NCBI RefSeq assembly: GCF_900188165.1
Contig: NZ_FZOS01000001.1
Location: forward strand, 124,001 to 188,000
Direction: 5' to 3'
From: Edaphosphingomonas laterariae
Lineage (GTDB): Bacteria; Pseudomonadota; Alphaproteobacteria; Sphingomonadales; Sphingomonadaceae
Length of the DNA stretch: 64,000 nt
Part shown: piece by piece, positions 46,167-56,200 of the stretch
Layout of the letters: each line of letters starts with the position of its first letter
How positions within the stretch are numbered: the first letter of the stretch is position 1
Notes under the pieces: generated by a model
The model's database searches: none
The model's input: the letters and a program-made list of their open reading frames with translations, nothing else
What the model was told of the DNA's origin: nothing
Made by a program: the position numbers and the translations under genes

Positions 46167-47603
46167 ATGCCGTTGCAACCCACCTACCCGCTCTACCTCG
46201 CCAACGAGGCCCGGCAGCCGAATACGGACCTTGCCGTCACCGACAAGTTCACCGGAGAGGTGGCGACAAGGGTAGCGCTTGCCGACGCAACCACCATCGA
46301 GGCCGGCATTGCGGCCGCGACGGCGGCGGCTGAGCCGATGGCGCAGATGGCGGCCTATGAACGGCAGGCCGTGCTCCAGCATTGCGTCGATCGCTTCCGC
46401 GAACGGGCCGAAGAACTCGCTTATGCGCTGTGCGTCGAGGCCGGCAAGCCGATCAAGGACAGCCGTGGCGAAGTCGGCCGTCTGATCGATACCTTCCGCA
46501 TCGCGGCCGAAGAAAGCGTGCGGATGACCGGCGAGGTCCAGCCGCTCGACATATCGCCCCGCGCGCGCGGCTATCAAGGCATCTGGAAGCGCGTGCCGAT
46601 CGGCCCCTGTTCCTTCATTTCCCCCTTCAACTTTCCGCTCAACCTGGCCGCCCACAAGGTCGCGCCCGCGATCGCGGTGGGTTGTCCGTTCGTGATGAAG
46701 CCCGCCAGCCGCACGCCGCTCGGCGCGATCATCATGGGCGAGGTGCTGGCCGAAACCGATCTGCCCAAGGGCGCCTTCTCGATCCTGCCGGCAAGCCGGG
46801 ACGGCGCCGATCTCTTCACCACCGACGATCGGCTCAAGCTCCTGTCCTTCACCGGATCGCCCGACGTGGGTTGGGATTTGAAAGCGCGTGCCGGCAAGAA
46901 GAAGGTCGTGCTCGAACTGGGTGGCAATGCGGCGGTGATTATCGATGCCGACGCCGATCTCGATGATGCCGTGGACCGGACCGTATTCGGCGCCTTCTAC
47001 CAGTCCGGCCAATCCTGCATCGGCGTCCAGCGCATCCTTGTTCACGACAAGGTTTACGACGCGTTTCGCGACAAGCTGGTGGCGAAAACCAAAACCCTCA
47101 TCGCCGGGAACCCGCATGACGAAGCGACCTTCGTCGGCCCGATGATCGACGTGAAGGAAGCCACGCGCCTCGACAACTGGATCCAGGAAGCGACATCAAA
47201 GGGCGCCACCCTGCTCTGCGGTGGCAAGCGCGACGGCGCGATGCTCGAAGCGACGCTGCTGGAAAATGTCGCGCGCGACACCAAGCTCAATATCGAAGAG
47301 GCATTCGGCCCCGTCGCCTTCCTGATCCGCTTTTCGGACTGGGATGAGGCCGTCCATATCGTCAACGACAGCAAGTTCGGCCTGCAGGCCGGCGTTTTCA
47401 CGCGCGACATCTTCAAGGTTCTCGATGCGTGGGACCGGCTCGATGTCGGCGGGGTCGTGGTGAACGATGTGCCGAGCTATCGCGTCGACAACATGCCTTA
47501 TGGTGGCGTCAAGGACTCCGGTTTGGGCCGCGAGGGCGTTCGTTTCGCCATGGAGGATATGACCGAAATCAGAAATCTGGTCATCCGCCGGCGCGCACCG
47601 TGA
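46167..47603 (+). CDS. NAD(P)-dependent aldehyde dehydrogenase
   Basis: 478 residues. The ALDH core is intact: PFNFPLNLAAHKVAPAIAVG, SFTGSPDVGW (cofactor loop), catalytic glutamate in LELGGNAAVIID, nucleophile cysteine in QSGQSCIGVQRI and the EEAFGPVAFL motif. Sequence style resembles non-phosphorylating glyceraldehyde-3-phosphate/lactaldehyde-type ALDHs. It is encoded 15 nt after the TPP enzyme, so both probably act in sequence (decarboxylation, then aldehyde oxidation). The exact substrate is not determinable. Confidence 0.94.
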   Translation: MPLQPTYPLYLANEARQPNTDLAVTDKFTGEVATRVALADATTIEAGIAAATAAAEPMAQMAAYERQAVLQHCVDRFRERAEELAYALCVEAGKPIKDSRGEVGRLIDTFRIAAEESVRMTGEVQPLDISPRARGYQGIWKRVPIGPCSFISPFNFPLNLAAHKVAPAIAVGCPFVMKPASRTPLGAIIMGEVLAETDLPKGAFSILPASRDGADLFTTDDRLKLLSFTGSPDVGWDLKARAGKKKVVLELGGNAAVIIDADADLDDAVDRTVFGAFYQSGQSCIGVQRILVHDKVYDAFRDKLVAKTKTLIAGNPHDEATFVGPMIDVKEATRLDNWIQEATSKGATLLCGGKRDGAMLEATLLENVARDTKLNIEEAFGPVAFLIRFSDWDEAVHIVNDSKFGLQAGVFTRDIFKVLDAWDRLDVGGVVVNDVPSYRVDNMPYGGVKDSGLGREGVRFAMEDMTEIRNLVIRRRAP

Positions 47604-47704
47604 ATGCCCGTAAATCCGCGATCTTCATCGATCAAAATCGCGGATTTATCGCATTGGCGGCTTGCCTAGGTTACGAATAGAGAACATAAATACATACAAA
47701 ATAC

Positions 47705-47717
47705 AGAAGGTCGCGTC
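47705..47717 (+). promoter_or_regulatory. 13-bp leader motif shared with the TPP-enzyme operon (copy 2)
   Basis: AGAAGGTCGCGTC after an A-rich stretch (TACAAAATAC), 48 nt before the pentaheme cytochrome start and identical to 44427-44439. The unusually AT-rich bases just upstream (about 47672-47704) probably contain the operon promoter. Confidence 0.5.
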
Positions 47718-47765
47718 ACAAGGGGCAAGAACAGCGATCCGGCCGCAGGCCGGCAAGGGAGCGCC

Positions 47766-49190
47766 ATGTTAGGGGGAACGTTGGCGGGCAGGTCTGCTTG
47801 GCTGGTCAGCATGCTCGGCTTTGCCGCGCTGGCCGCAATGGCGATGATCCTGTTTGCGGTTGGGTTGAGCGGTGCCGCAGGCGGCGCCCCCGCCGTCGCG
47901 TCCACCGCTTCGCGCGGCAGCAATGCCATCCACCTCGGCGTAGCATCCTGCTCTGGCTCCACCTGCCACGGCCGCAGCGAAAATGACGGCACCGTCGTCC
48001 GCCAGGACGAACTGATGCGCTGGCAGGAAGAATCCTCTCCGTCCGGCGCGCACAGCCGCGCGTTCCGCGTGTTGAGCGAACCGCGCAGCCAGGCGATCGC
48101 CCAGCGGCTCGGCATCGGCTCCGCCACCAGCGCGCCGATGTGCCTCGGCTGCCATGCCGATCCTGTGTCGGCTGGCCAGATCGGTCCGCGTTTCCAGCTT
48201 TCGGACGGCGTGGGCTGCGAATCCTGCCATGGCGGTTCGCAGAACTGGATTTCCAGCCATTATGCGGTCGGCGCCACCCATCAGGGCAATGTCGCCGCCG
48301 GCCTCTACCCACTGACCAATCCGCGTGCGCGCGCCGACAAATGCCTGGATTGCCATTTCGGCAGCGATCGGCCCGGGCAGTTCGTCAACCACCGCATCAT
48401 GGCCGCAGGCCATCCGCGCGTGTCGTTCGAACTCGATCTCTTTTCGACCCTCCAACAGCATCATGACGACGATGCCGATTATGTCCGCCGCAAGGGCAAG
48501 ATCAGCAATGTCCGCATGTGGGCGGTGGGCCAGGCCTCCGCGCTCGATCGCGCGCTCTCGCTCTATTCGAACCAGAAGATCGCGCAGGACGGCATCTTCC
48601 CCGAATTCTATTTCTTCGATTGCCACACCTGCCATCGCAGGATTTCCGATGACGCGAACTTCCGGGCGACGGCCGTGGCCAATCCGGCACGGCCGATCCC
48701 ATCCGGCATGCCCGCCTTCAACGACGAAAACATGATCATGCTCACGGCGGCGGCGCGGGCGGCGGCCCCGGCGCTTGCCGGCCGCCTCGATGCGGACAGC
48801 CGCGCCTTCCATGCCGCACTGGCCACCGACCGGGCATCGGCGGTGCGCGCGGCTGGCAAGCTGCGCGCCACGGCAGAAGCGTTGGCCAACAGCTTCGCCG
48901 CGACCGAATTCAGCCGCGCGCAAACCTTCGCCATCGTCGATGCCGTTGCGTCCAACGCCGTGACGGCGCGGCTGACCGATTATGAAGGCAGCGTGCAGGC
49001 TGTGATGGCGACCGACACGCTGCTCAACGCGCTCGTCAACTCGGGTCAGGTTGGCGCCGGTTCGGCCGCCGCGATCCGGGGCGATATCAATCAGGCCTAT
49101 GCGGCGGTGCGCGACCCGAACAGCTTCCGCCCCGCCGAATTCCGCGCAGCGCTCGGCCGCGCCGCCAATGCCATAAGGGCCCTTCGCTGA
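47766..49190 (+). CDS. Pentaheme c-type cytochrome (cytochrome c-554-like)
   Basis: 474 residues. An N-terminal hydrophobic segment (MLGFAALAAMAMILFAVGLSG) is either a signal peptide or an inner-membrane anchor. Haem sites: an unusual CX4CH (CSGSTCH, residue 62), then CLGCH (126), CESCH (151), CLDCH (193) and CHTCH (286). The spacing and the HSRAFRVL, GVGCESCHGG and MAAGHPRVSFELD segments resemble the cytochrome c-554 family. The C-terminal 160 residues are alanine-rich helices. It opens a tight four-gene operon, its stop overlapping the next start (TGATG). It probably passes electrons between the inner membrane or periplasm and the downstream decaheme protein (inference). Confidence 0.92.
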   Translation: MLGGTLAGRSAWLVSMLGFAALAAMAMILFAVGLSGAAGGAPAVASTASRGSNAIHLGVASCSGSTCHGRSENDGTVVRQDELMRWQEESSPSGAHSRAFRVLSEPRSQAIAQRLGIGSATSAPMCLGCHADPVSAGQIGPRFQLSDGVGCESCHGGSQNWISSHYAVGATHQGNVAAGLYPLTNPRARADKCLDCHFGSDRPGQFVNHRIMAAGHPRVSFELDLFSTLQQHHDDDADYVRRKGKISNVRMWAVGQASALDRALSLYSNQKIAQDGIFPEFYFFDCHTCHRRISDDANFRATAVANPARPIPSGMPAFNDENMIMLTAAARAAAPALAGRLDADSRAFHAALATDRASAVRAAGKLRATAEALANSFAATEFSRAQTFAIVDAVASNAVTARLTDYEGSVQAVMATDTLLNALVNSGQVGAGSAAAIRGDINQAYAAVRDPNSFRPAEFRAALGRAANAIRALR

Positions 49191-51205
49191 TGTTGCGTAG
49201 CCGTGTAACCGCGTTCCTCTGCGGTGCGTCCCTCCTCCTCGCCTCCTGCGGCGGCGGCGATGGGAACAGCAACCAGCCTACGCCTACGCCGACACCCACC
49301 CCAACGCCGACGCCGACCAGCTATTATGGTGTCCCGGCGCAGGAGGCGTTGACGACGGCCGACGTCCAGAAGGTTCTGGCACAGGCGATCGAAGAGGCCG
49401 CCGCACGCAACAAGCCGTCGGTCATCTCGATCGTCGATCGTGTGGGCAATGTGCTTGCGGTCTATGCGATGGCCGGCGCGCCGCTGACACTGACCATCCA
49501 GTCGCCCACCGAACGTGGCCCGGTTACGGCCGGCGATGCCGAAGGGCTCAATGTTCCCGTCGATGGCGCCATTGCGGCAGCGGCGATCGCCAAGGCCATC
49601 ACCGGCGCCTATCTTTCGTCGGGCGGCAATGCCTTTACGACCCGCACCGCCAGCCAGATCGTCCAGCAGCATTTCCCGCCGGCACCGAATGCGGTGGGGC
49701 TGGAAAGCGGCCCGTTGTTCGGGGTTCAGTTCAGCCAGCTTCCCTGTTCCGATCTGTCGGCGCGCTTCAACGGCGTCGCCTCGCCTGACAGCTTCATCGG
49801 CCCGAAACGCTCGCCGCTGGGCCTCGCTGCCGATCCGGGCGGAATGCCGCTCTACAAAAATGGTGTCGTGGTCGGCGGCATCGGTGTCATGTCCGATCCG
49901 CTCTACAGCTATGACGCGAACATTCTCGATATCGATGCCGATGCGGACGAGTTTATCGCGATCGCCGGCCAGTCGGGCTTCGAACCGGCGGAAACGATCC
50001 GCGCCAACCGCATCACGGTCGACGGCACCTCGCTGCGCTATGCCGATGCCACCGCTGCCGGCCTGCTCAAGCAGCCGTCAGCGGCCCGCCCGTTCGCGCA
50101 ACTCAATACGGCTGCGATCGGCCAGCTTCTGCCGATCAACGGCTATTTCAACGGCACCATTCAGGCCGGCCAGGCTTATGGCAGCGAAGCCTCCGGCGTT
50201 CGCGCCTCAACCGCCGCCGAGCGCAGTTCGGGCAGCACGATCAACAATCCCGACGCCTTCATCCTGACGGACGGGTCGGGCGCCAACCGCTTTCCCATCC
50301 GCGCCGGCACCGATAATGGCGATGTCAGCCAGCCGCTCACGGCAGCCGAAGTCCGTGCCGTTCTGGAAGAAGCGTTTATCATCATGACGCGCGCGCGCGC
50401 GCAGATCCGCCAGCCGCTCGACAGCCGCGCGCAGGTGTCGATCACGGTGGTGGATACGCGTGGCGTCTCGCTCGGCCTCGTGCGATCGCCCGACGCCCCG
50501 ATTTTCGGCACCGATGTCGCCTTGCAGAAGGCGCGCACGGCCGCCTTCTTCTCGGGCCCGCACGCGGCCGGCGATCTGTTGGGCAATCCTTCGGCCGATG
50601 TGCAGGGCAATGTCGCGCGCGCCCGCACCTTCTTCAACGACCCGCAATTCCTGACGGGCGACTTGGCCTTCGGCGATCGCACGGTCGGCAATCTGTCGCG
50701 GCCCTATTTCCCGGATGGCGAAGTCGGTCGCGCGGCCGGCCCCTTCTCGCGCGAATTCGCGTCGTGGAGCCCGTTCAACACCGGGCTGCAATCGGCGCTG
50801 ATCATCCAGAATATCCTCGATCATGTCGGCTTCGTGCTGGGCGCCTCGGCTACGGATACACCGCGCCGCTGCACCGCCACGCCCGATGCGGCAGCCGGCC
50901 AGAACCGGCTTCAAAACGGCATTCAGATCTTCCCGGGCAGCGTGCCGATCTATCGCGGCAACGTCATCGTCGGCGCGATCGGCGTGTCGGGTGACGGCAT
51001 CGATCAGGACGACATGATCTCGTTCCTGGGCACGCACAATGCCGGTGTCCGCGTTGGCGGCATTGGCAATGCGGACCCGGCATCACGGTCCGATCAGGTC
51101 CAGATCGGGTTGAGCGACGGGCGGAAGGTGCGGCTGCGCTACATCGCCTGCCCCTTCGCGCCGTTCCTCGACACCACCGATCAGAACGTCTGTTCGGGGA
51201 AATAG
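49190..51205 (+). CDS. Lipoprotein with two GlcG/HbpS-type (haem-binding) domains
   Basis: 671 residues. The lipobox LLLASC gives a lipidated cysteine at about residue 20, followed by a (TP)n linker. Two GlcG/DUF336 modules follow: first about 55-330 (TTADVQKVLAQAIEEAAARN, SIVDRVGNVLAVYAM, KNGVVVGGIGVMSD), second about 380-650 (LTAAEVRAVLEEAFIIM, TVVDTRGVSLGLVRSPD, YRGNVIVGAIGVSGDGIDQDD). HbpS/GlcG proteins bind haem or small ligands. Lying between multihaem cytochromes, it may handle haem or contact the electron conduit. Each module has a large insert compared with the 130-residue standard domain. Confidence 0.88.
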   Translation: MLRSRVTAFLCGASLLLASCGGGDGNSNQPTPTPTPTPTPTPTSYYGVPAQEALTTADVQKVLAQAIEEAAARNKPSVISIVDRVGNVLAVYAMAGAPLTLTIQSPTERGPVTAGDAEGLNVPVDGAIAAAAIAKAITGAYLSSGGNAFTTRTASQIVQQHFPPAPNAVGLESGPLFGVQFSQLPCSDLSARFNGVASPDSFIGPKRSPLGLAADPGGMPLYKNGVVVGGIGVMSDPLYSYDANILDIDADADEFIAIAGQSGFEPAETIRANRITVDGTSLRYADATAAGLLKQPSAARPFAQLNTAAIGQLLPINGYFNGTIQAGQAYGSEASGVRASTAAERSSGSTINNPDAFILTDGSGANRFPIRAGTDNGDVSQPLTAAEVRAVLEEAFIIMTRARAQIRQPLDSRAQVSITVVDTRGVSLGLVRSPDAPIFGTDVALQKARTAAFFSGPHAAGDLLGNPSADVQGNVARARTFFNDPQFLTGDLAFGDRTVGNLSRPYFPDGEVGRAAGPFSREFASWSPFNTGLQSALIIQNILDHVGFVLGASATDTPRRCTATPDAAAGQNRLQNGIQIFPGSVPIYRGNVIVGAIGVSGDGIDQDDMISFLGTHNAGVRVGGIGNADPASRSDQVQIGLSDGRKVRLRYIACPFAPFLDTTDQNVCSGK

Positions 51206-51207
51206 CG

Positions 51208-53217
51208 ATGGCGCTACTCTCCGCCCCGTTGGTGCAGCTCGCGGTGATCATGACCGGACATGGCCCGCTGGCAACGCCTCCGCCCGAGGTCGCGCCGTCC
51301 GACGATCTGCCAGCCGAAACCAAGCAGACCCCGCCGGTGCTGGAATTGACGCTGGCCATGTCCGATGCGCCGGCGCAAACCGCGCCCGCCCCGGTCGACA
51401 CGCTCGTCCTGACGCCTGACATGCAGGCCGAAGCCCCCACTCCGCCAGCCATCGATGCCGAGGATGCGCTGATCGACGGACGCAGGCGCCCCGGTGTGGA
51501 AAAGGGCCTGCCCGAACCGATCGTCCAGGAAAATGCGGGTGCCGTGCGCCCGCCGCCACCAGAAGCGTTTCCGACCGATCAGTTCCCGATCCCGGATCGC
51601 TGGCGGCTGGTGAAGGCGCTTTGCCCGGACAAGAATTTCGCGGGCGTGCAGGCCGTCTGCCACTCCGCCTGGGATCCCTATAACCAGAACTTCCTGAAGG
51701 GCGATCGGCCGATCGACCTCAGATCCAAGCCAAGCTGGCTGCCGATCACGGGGGATGACTGGTTTCTGGTCGTCAACGGCACGTCCGACACGATCGTCGA
51801 ACCGCGCTCTTTCCCGCAGCCGGTGGGCGTACAGACAACGGAAGATCCTGATAGTCTGGACGTGTTCGGGCGTGACGACAGCATCGTCGCGGCGCAGACC
51901 TTCATCTTCGGCGCTTCGCTGATCAAGGGATCGACCGCCTACAAGCCGCCGAACGTCGAATATCGCGTCATCCTCGCCTACAATATCAACTATGTGGACG
52001 TGAAGCAGCGGCGCGTCCTGCATGTCGAGCCGTCGAAGAAGAGCCACCGCACCGATTCCTTCCTGGGCGTGCAGGAAGCCTTCATCGACTATCACTTCCG
52101 CAATGTTTCGGACCGCTTCGATTTCGATTCCGTGCGCGTCGGCGTGCAGCCCTTCAACATGGATTTCCGGGGATTCCTGTTTCAGGACAACCAGTTGGGC
52201 GTGCGTCTGTTCGGCAATCGCGACAATAATCGTTTCCAATATAATGTCGGCGCGATCTGGCGGCTGGAGAAGGACACCAATTCCGGCCTGAACAGCGTCG
52301 TGCAGACACCGCGCGACGATTTCATTTTCTACGCGAACGCCTTCCGTCAGGACTTCCCGTTGCCGGGCATCACCAGCCAGGTCAGCGCGACGCTCAACAT
52401 CAACCGCGAGGGTGATGGCGAAATCGAGGTCGACGATAACGGCTTCCCCGTGCGCCCCGCCCTGCTCGGCAGCCTGCGCCCACGCGATTATGACGTCACC
52501 TATCTCGGCTATGCCGCCGACGGACGGATCGGCCGGCTCAACCTGACGACCTCGATCTACGGTGCCTTCGGCGAGGACCGGAACAGCTTCTTCACCGACA
52601 AACCGGCCGATATTCGCGCGTTCTTCGGCGCTGCGGAGCTCAGCTACGATCATAACTGGATGCGCTTCCGCCTGTCGGGCCTTTACGCGTCCGGCGACGG
52701 CGATCCTTATGACAATAAGGAAACCGGGTTCGACGCGATCTTCGAAAACCCGCTCTTCGCCGGCGCCGACACAAGTTATTGGGTCCGTCAGACCGTGCCT
52801 TTTGCCGGCGGCGGCCGCGCGGTTTCGATCAACGGCCGCAACGGTATTCTCAACTCGCTGCGTTCGTCGAAGGAACAGGGCCAGTCCAACTTCAACAATC
52901 CCGGCACGATGCTGGTCGGCGTCGGCGGTGATTTCGATCTGACGCCCACGTTCCGGGTTTCCGCCAATGTGAACCATCTCTGGTTCGAAAACACGGCAAC
53001 GCTGCGCGCGCTCCGCGTCGAAGGCAGCATCCCCAAGGAAATCGGGTGGGATTATTCGGTGTCGACGGTCTGGCGCCCGTCCGCCGTCCAGAACGCGGTG
53101 TTCCGCCTCTCGGCGGCCGTGCTCGATCCGGGCCAGGGCTTTTCCGACCTCTTCTCCAACAATCAGGGCGACGATCGTTATTATTCCGTCCTGTTCAACG
53201 CGATCCTGACATTCTGA
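51208..53217 (+). CDS. Outer-membrane beta-barrel candidate of the multihaem operon
   Basis: 669 residues with no family I can name. The N-terminus is a weak signal peptide (MALLSAPLVQLAVIMTGHGPLA), then about 110 Pro/Ala/Asp-rich residues and a barrel-like body with alternating aromatic strands (RVILAYNINYVDVKQRR, FDSVRVGVQPFNMDFRGF, RLNLTTSIYGAFGEDRN, WMRFRLSGLYASGDGDPYD). It ends in phenylalanine (YYSVLFNAILTF), the usual outer-membrane protein terminus. Two cysteines lie before the barrel (CPDKNFAGVQAVC). Its place between the cytochromes suggests it is the porin sheath through which they conduct electrons (inference). The gene starts 2 nt after the lipoprotein gene. Confidence 0.85.
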   Translation: MALLSAPLVQLAVIMTGHGPLATPPPEVAPSDDLPAETKQTPPVLELTLAMSDAPAQTAPAPVDTLVLTPDMQAEAPTPPAIDAEDALIDGRRRPGVEKGLPEPIVQENAGAVRPPPPEAFPTDQFPIPDRWRLVKALCPDKNFAGVQAVCHSAWDPYNQNFLKGDRPIDLRSKPSWLPITGDDWFLVVNGTSDTIVEPRSFPQPVGVQTTEDPDSLDVFGRDDSIVAAQTFIFGASLIKGSTAYKPPNVEYRVILAYNINYVDVKQRRVLHVEPSKKSHRTDSFLGVQEAFIDYHFRNVSDRFDFDSVRVGVQPFNMDFRGFLFQDNQLGVRLFGNRDNNRFQYNVGAIWRLEKDTNSGLNSVVQTPRDDFIFYANAFRQDFPLPGITSQVSATLNINREGDGEIEVDDNGFPVRPALLGSLRPRDYDVTYLGYAADGRIGRLNLTTSIYGAFGEDRNSFFTDKPADIRAFFGAAELSYDHNWMRFRLSGLYASGDGDPYDNKETGFDAIFENPLFAGADTSYWVRQTVPFAGGGRAVSINGRNGILNSLRSSKEQGQSNFNNPGTMLVGVGGDFDLTPTFRVSANVNHLWFENTATLRALRVEGSIPKEIGWDYSVSTVWRPSAVQNAVFRLSAAVLDPGQGFSDLFSNNQGDDRYYSVLFNAILTF

Positions 53218-56200
53218 TGGCTATGGGGGCGAACATTCTGACGCGAGCCGTGAACCGGGCGGCGCTGGGGGCGCTGGCCATGGCCGCCGCGATCGGCCTT
53301 TTCGGCGCGGCGCAGGGGATTGCGGCGGAAGGCGAAAAGCCCCGCAACATCAAATATGCCTTCACCCCGCCCGCCCCGCAAAATCAGGGCTGGGCCGAAG
53401 CCGACGAAAAAAGCGCGGGCTGCGTCACCTGCCACACCGCCAGCGATCAGAAGACGATGCATCGTTCGCCCGCCGTCGTGCTCGGCTGCGTCGATTGCCA
53501 TGGCGGCGATGCCAAAATCGTGGGCGACGCGTCCCTGCCGCACGACGCGCCGGCCTATGTTGCCGCGCGCGACAAGGCGCATGTCCTGCCGCGTTATCCC
53601 AAGAGCTGGCATTGGCCGTCATCCGCCAATCCGCAGCGCAGCTACACACTGCTCAACCGTGAAGCGCCGGAATATGTGCGCTTCGTCAACCCATCGGATT
53701 ATCGCGTCGCGCGCGAGGCATGCGGCGCCTGCCATCTCGATGTTATCGAGGCGGCCGAACGCTCGCTCATGTCCACGGGTGCGATGCTGTGGGGCGGTGG
53801 CGCCTATAATAACGGCATCGTCCCCTACAAGAACTACATGTTCGGCGAGGCCTATACGCGCGACGGTCAGCCCGCCCAGCTGAAATCGCCCGGTTCGCCG
53901 CACGGCACGGTTACCGAGGCCGAGGCCAAGCGCGGCGCGCTGGCGACCATGTATCCGCTGCCAACCTGGCATGTGATCCCGCCGGGCGACATCTTTCGCG
54001 TGTTCGAGCGCGGCGGCCGCAATATCGGCACCCAATTCCCGGAAATCGGCCTGCCCAACATCGGCGGCACCATCCAGCGCCTTGAAGAGCCCGGCCGCCC
54101 CGACCTGCGCCAATCCAACCGCGGTCCGGGAACGGGCCTGCGCGTCGCCATTCCCGTGCTCAATATCCACAAGACCCGCCTCAACGATCCGTTCATGTGG
54201 TTCATGGGCACCAACGACCAGCCCGGCGATTATCGCAATTCGGGCTGCGCCGGCTGCCACGTCATCTACGCCAACGATCGCGAACCGCGTCACAGCCTGA
54301 CCTACGCGAAATATGGCCGCGACGGGCAGACCGCCACGGTCGATCCGACGATCGCCAACAAGATGGAAGCCGGACATGGCGACAGCCATGGCGATGGCCA
54401 TGCCGCTGTCGCGCCCAACGCCAACAAGGGCGGCGGCGCGGATAGCGTTCCGCACCCGGTGGGCACCGGCATCAAGGAAAAGGGCCACCCGATCCAGCAC
54501 GCCTTCACGCGTGCCATCCCGACCGCCCAGTGCATGAACTGCCACATGCACCAGCCCAATATCTTCCTGAATTCCTACCTCGGCTACACGATGTGGGATT
54601 ATGAATCCGACGCACCATTGATGTGGCCGAACCCGGATAACCCCTTGCCGCCCCCGCACGGCAAGCCGGCGGATCATTACAAGAAACAGCGTTATCCCAC
54701 CGCTGCCGAAGTGCACGCGGTGCTCGATCGCAATCCCGAAGGCGCATCGCCGCGCGGCCTGTGGGCGGACGTGGATTTCCTGCGCAACGTCTACGACAAT
54801 GTGAACCTGCGTGCGAAGGACACCCAGTTCGCCGACTATCACGGCCATGGCTGGAACTTCCGCGCCATCTTCAAGCGTGATCGCGAAGGCAATCTGCTGG
54901 ATGCCGACGGCAAAGTCGTGCGCGCCGACGATCCCGAAAAATTCCGCCTCTATCGCAAGAACGACGCCGGCCAGTTCGTCGACGAGCGCGGCAATGTCGT
55001 CGATCCCTCGGACCCCGACCTCGATCTCAAGGCGAAGAAGCTCTTCGCCGATGTCGGCGAACAGCCCGGCAAGGCCGTCCACATGATGGACATCCACGCC
55101 GAAAAGGGCCTGCAATGCGCCGATTGCCACTTCGCGCAGGACAGCCATGGCAACGGGCTGATCTATGGCGAAGTCGCCAACGCGATCGAAATCGGCTGCA
55201 AGGACTGCCACGGCACGGCCGACGCCTATCCGACCTTGCTGACATCGGGCCCGGCGGCTCCGCCGAGCGGCAACAATCTGGCACTGCTGCGCAATGCCGA
55301 CGGCAAGCGCCGTTTCGAATGGGTGGAGCGCGGCGGCCAGCGCGTCCTCATTCAGCGCTCGATCATCGATCCCAAGCTCGAATGGGAGGTCAGCCTCGTC
55401 AAGGATGCGGTGACGGAGGGCAATCCGCACTTCAACCTGAAGGCGGCCCGCGCCAAGCTGATGTCGAAGCAGGGCGCCGAAACCGGCAAATATGCCTTCG
55501 GTCCGGGCGTCGCGATGGAAGATCGCGCGCACAAGGATCCCGACATGGCCTGTTTCACCTGCCACCTGTCGTGGACCACGTCCTGCGGCGGCTGCCACCT
55601 GCCGATCGAGGCGAACTGGAAGACCAGCAGCCACAAATATGACGGCATCGAAACGCGCAACTTCGCGACCTACAACCCGCAGGTCGCGCGCGACGAGATG
55701 TTCCAGCTCGGCCGGCACCAGACGACCAAGGGCAACCAGATCGCGCCGATCCGGTCCACTTCGGCGCTGGTGCTCTCGTCGACCAATATCAACCGCGAGC
55801 GGATCTATATCCAGCAGCCGCCGATCTCGGCGATCGGCTTCTCGTCGCAGGCTTTCGCACCGCACTTCCCGCACACGGTGCGCAAGACCGAGACGAAGAC
55901 CTGCACCGATTGCCACCTGTCCGCCGCGAACGATAACAATGCGATCATGACGCAGACGCTGCTGCTAGGCACCAACTTCGTCAACTTCGTCGGCATGAAC
56001 GCGTGGACCGGCCTCGAAGGCGGTTTCCAGGCGATCCGCGTGACCGAGTGGGACGAGCCGCAGGCGGTGATCGGCTCCTATCTCCACAAATATGCCTATC
56101 CGGATTACTGGAAGGCGCATCAGGATCATGGCCGCGAACTGATCGAATGGCGGCGCGGCAAGCCGTTCGACAAGAAGCTGTCGGGCGAACGTTACGCCAT

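Noticed and set aside
45261-47117. 618-codon minus-strand frame across the TPP enzyme and ALDH genes
   Set aside because: Antisense to two certain enzymes; a GC-rich codon-position artefact.
53619-55916. 765-codon minus-strand frame inside the decaheme gene
   Set aside because: Antisense to ten CXXCH motifs and a signal peptide; no recognisable domain.
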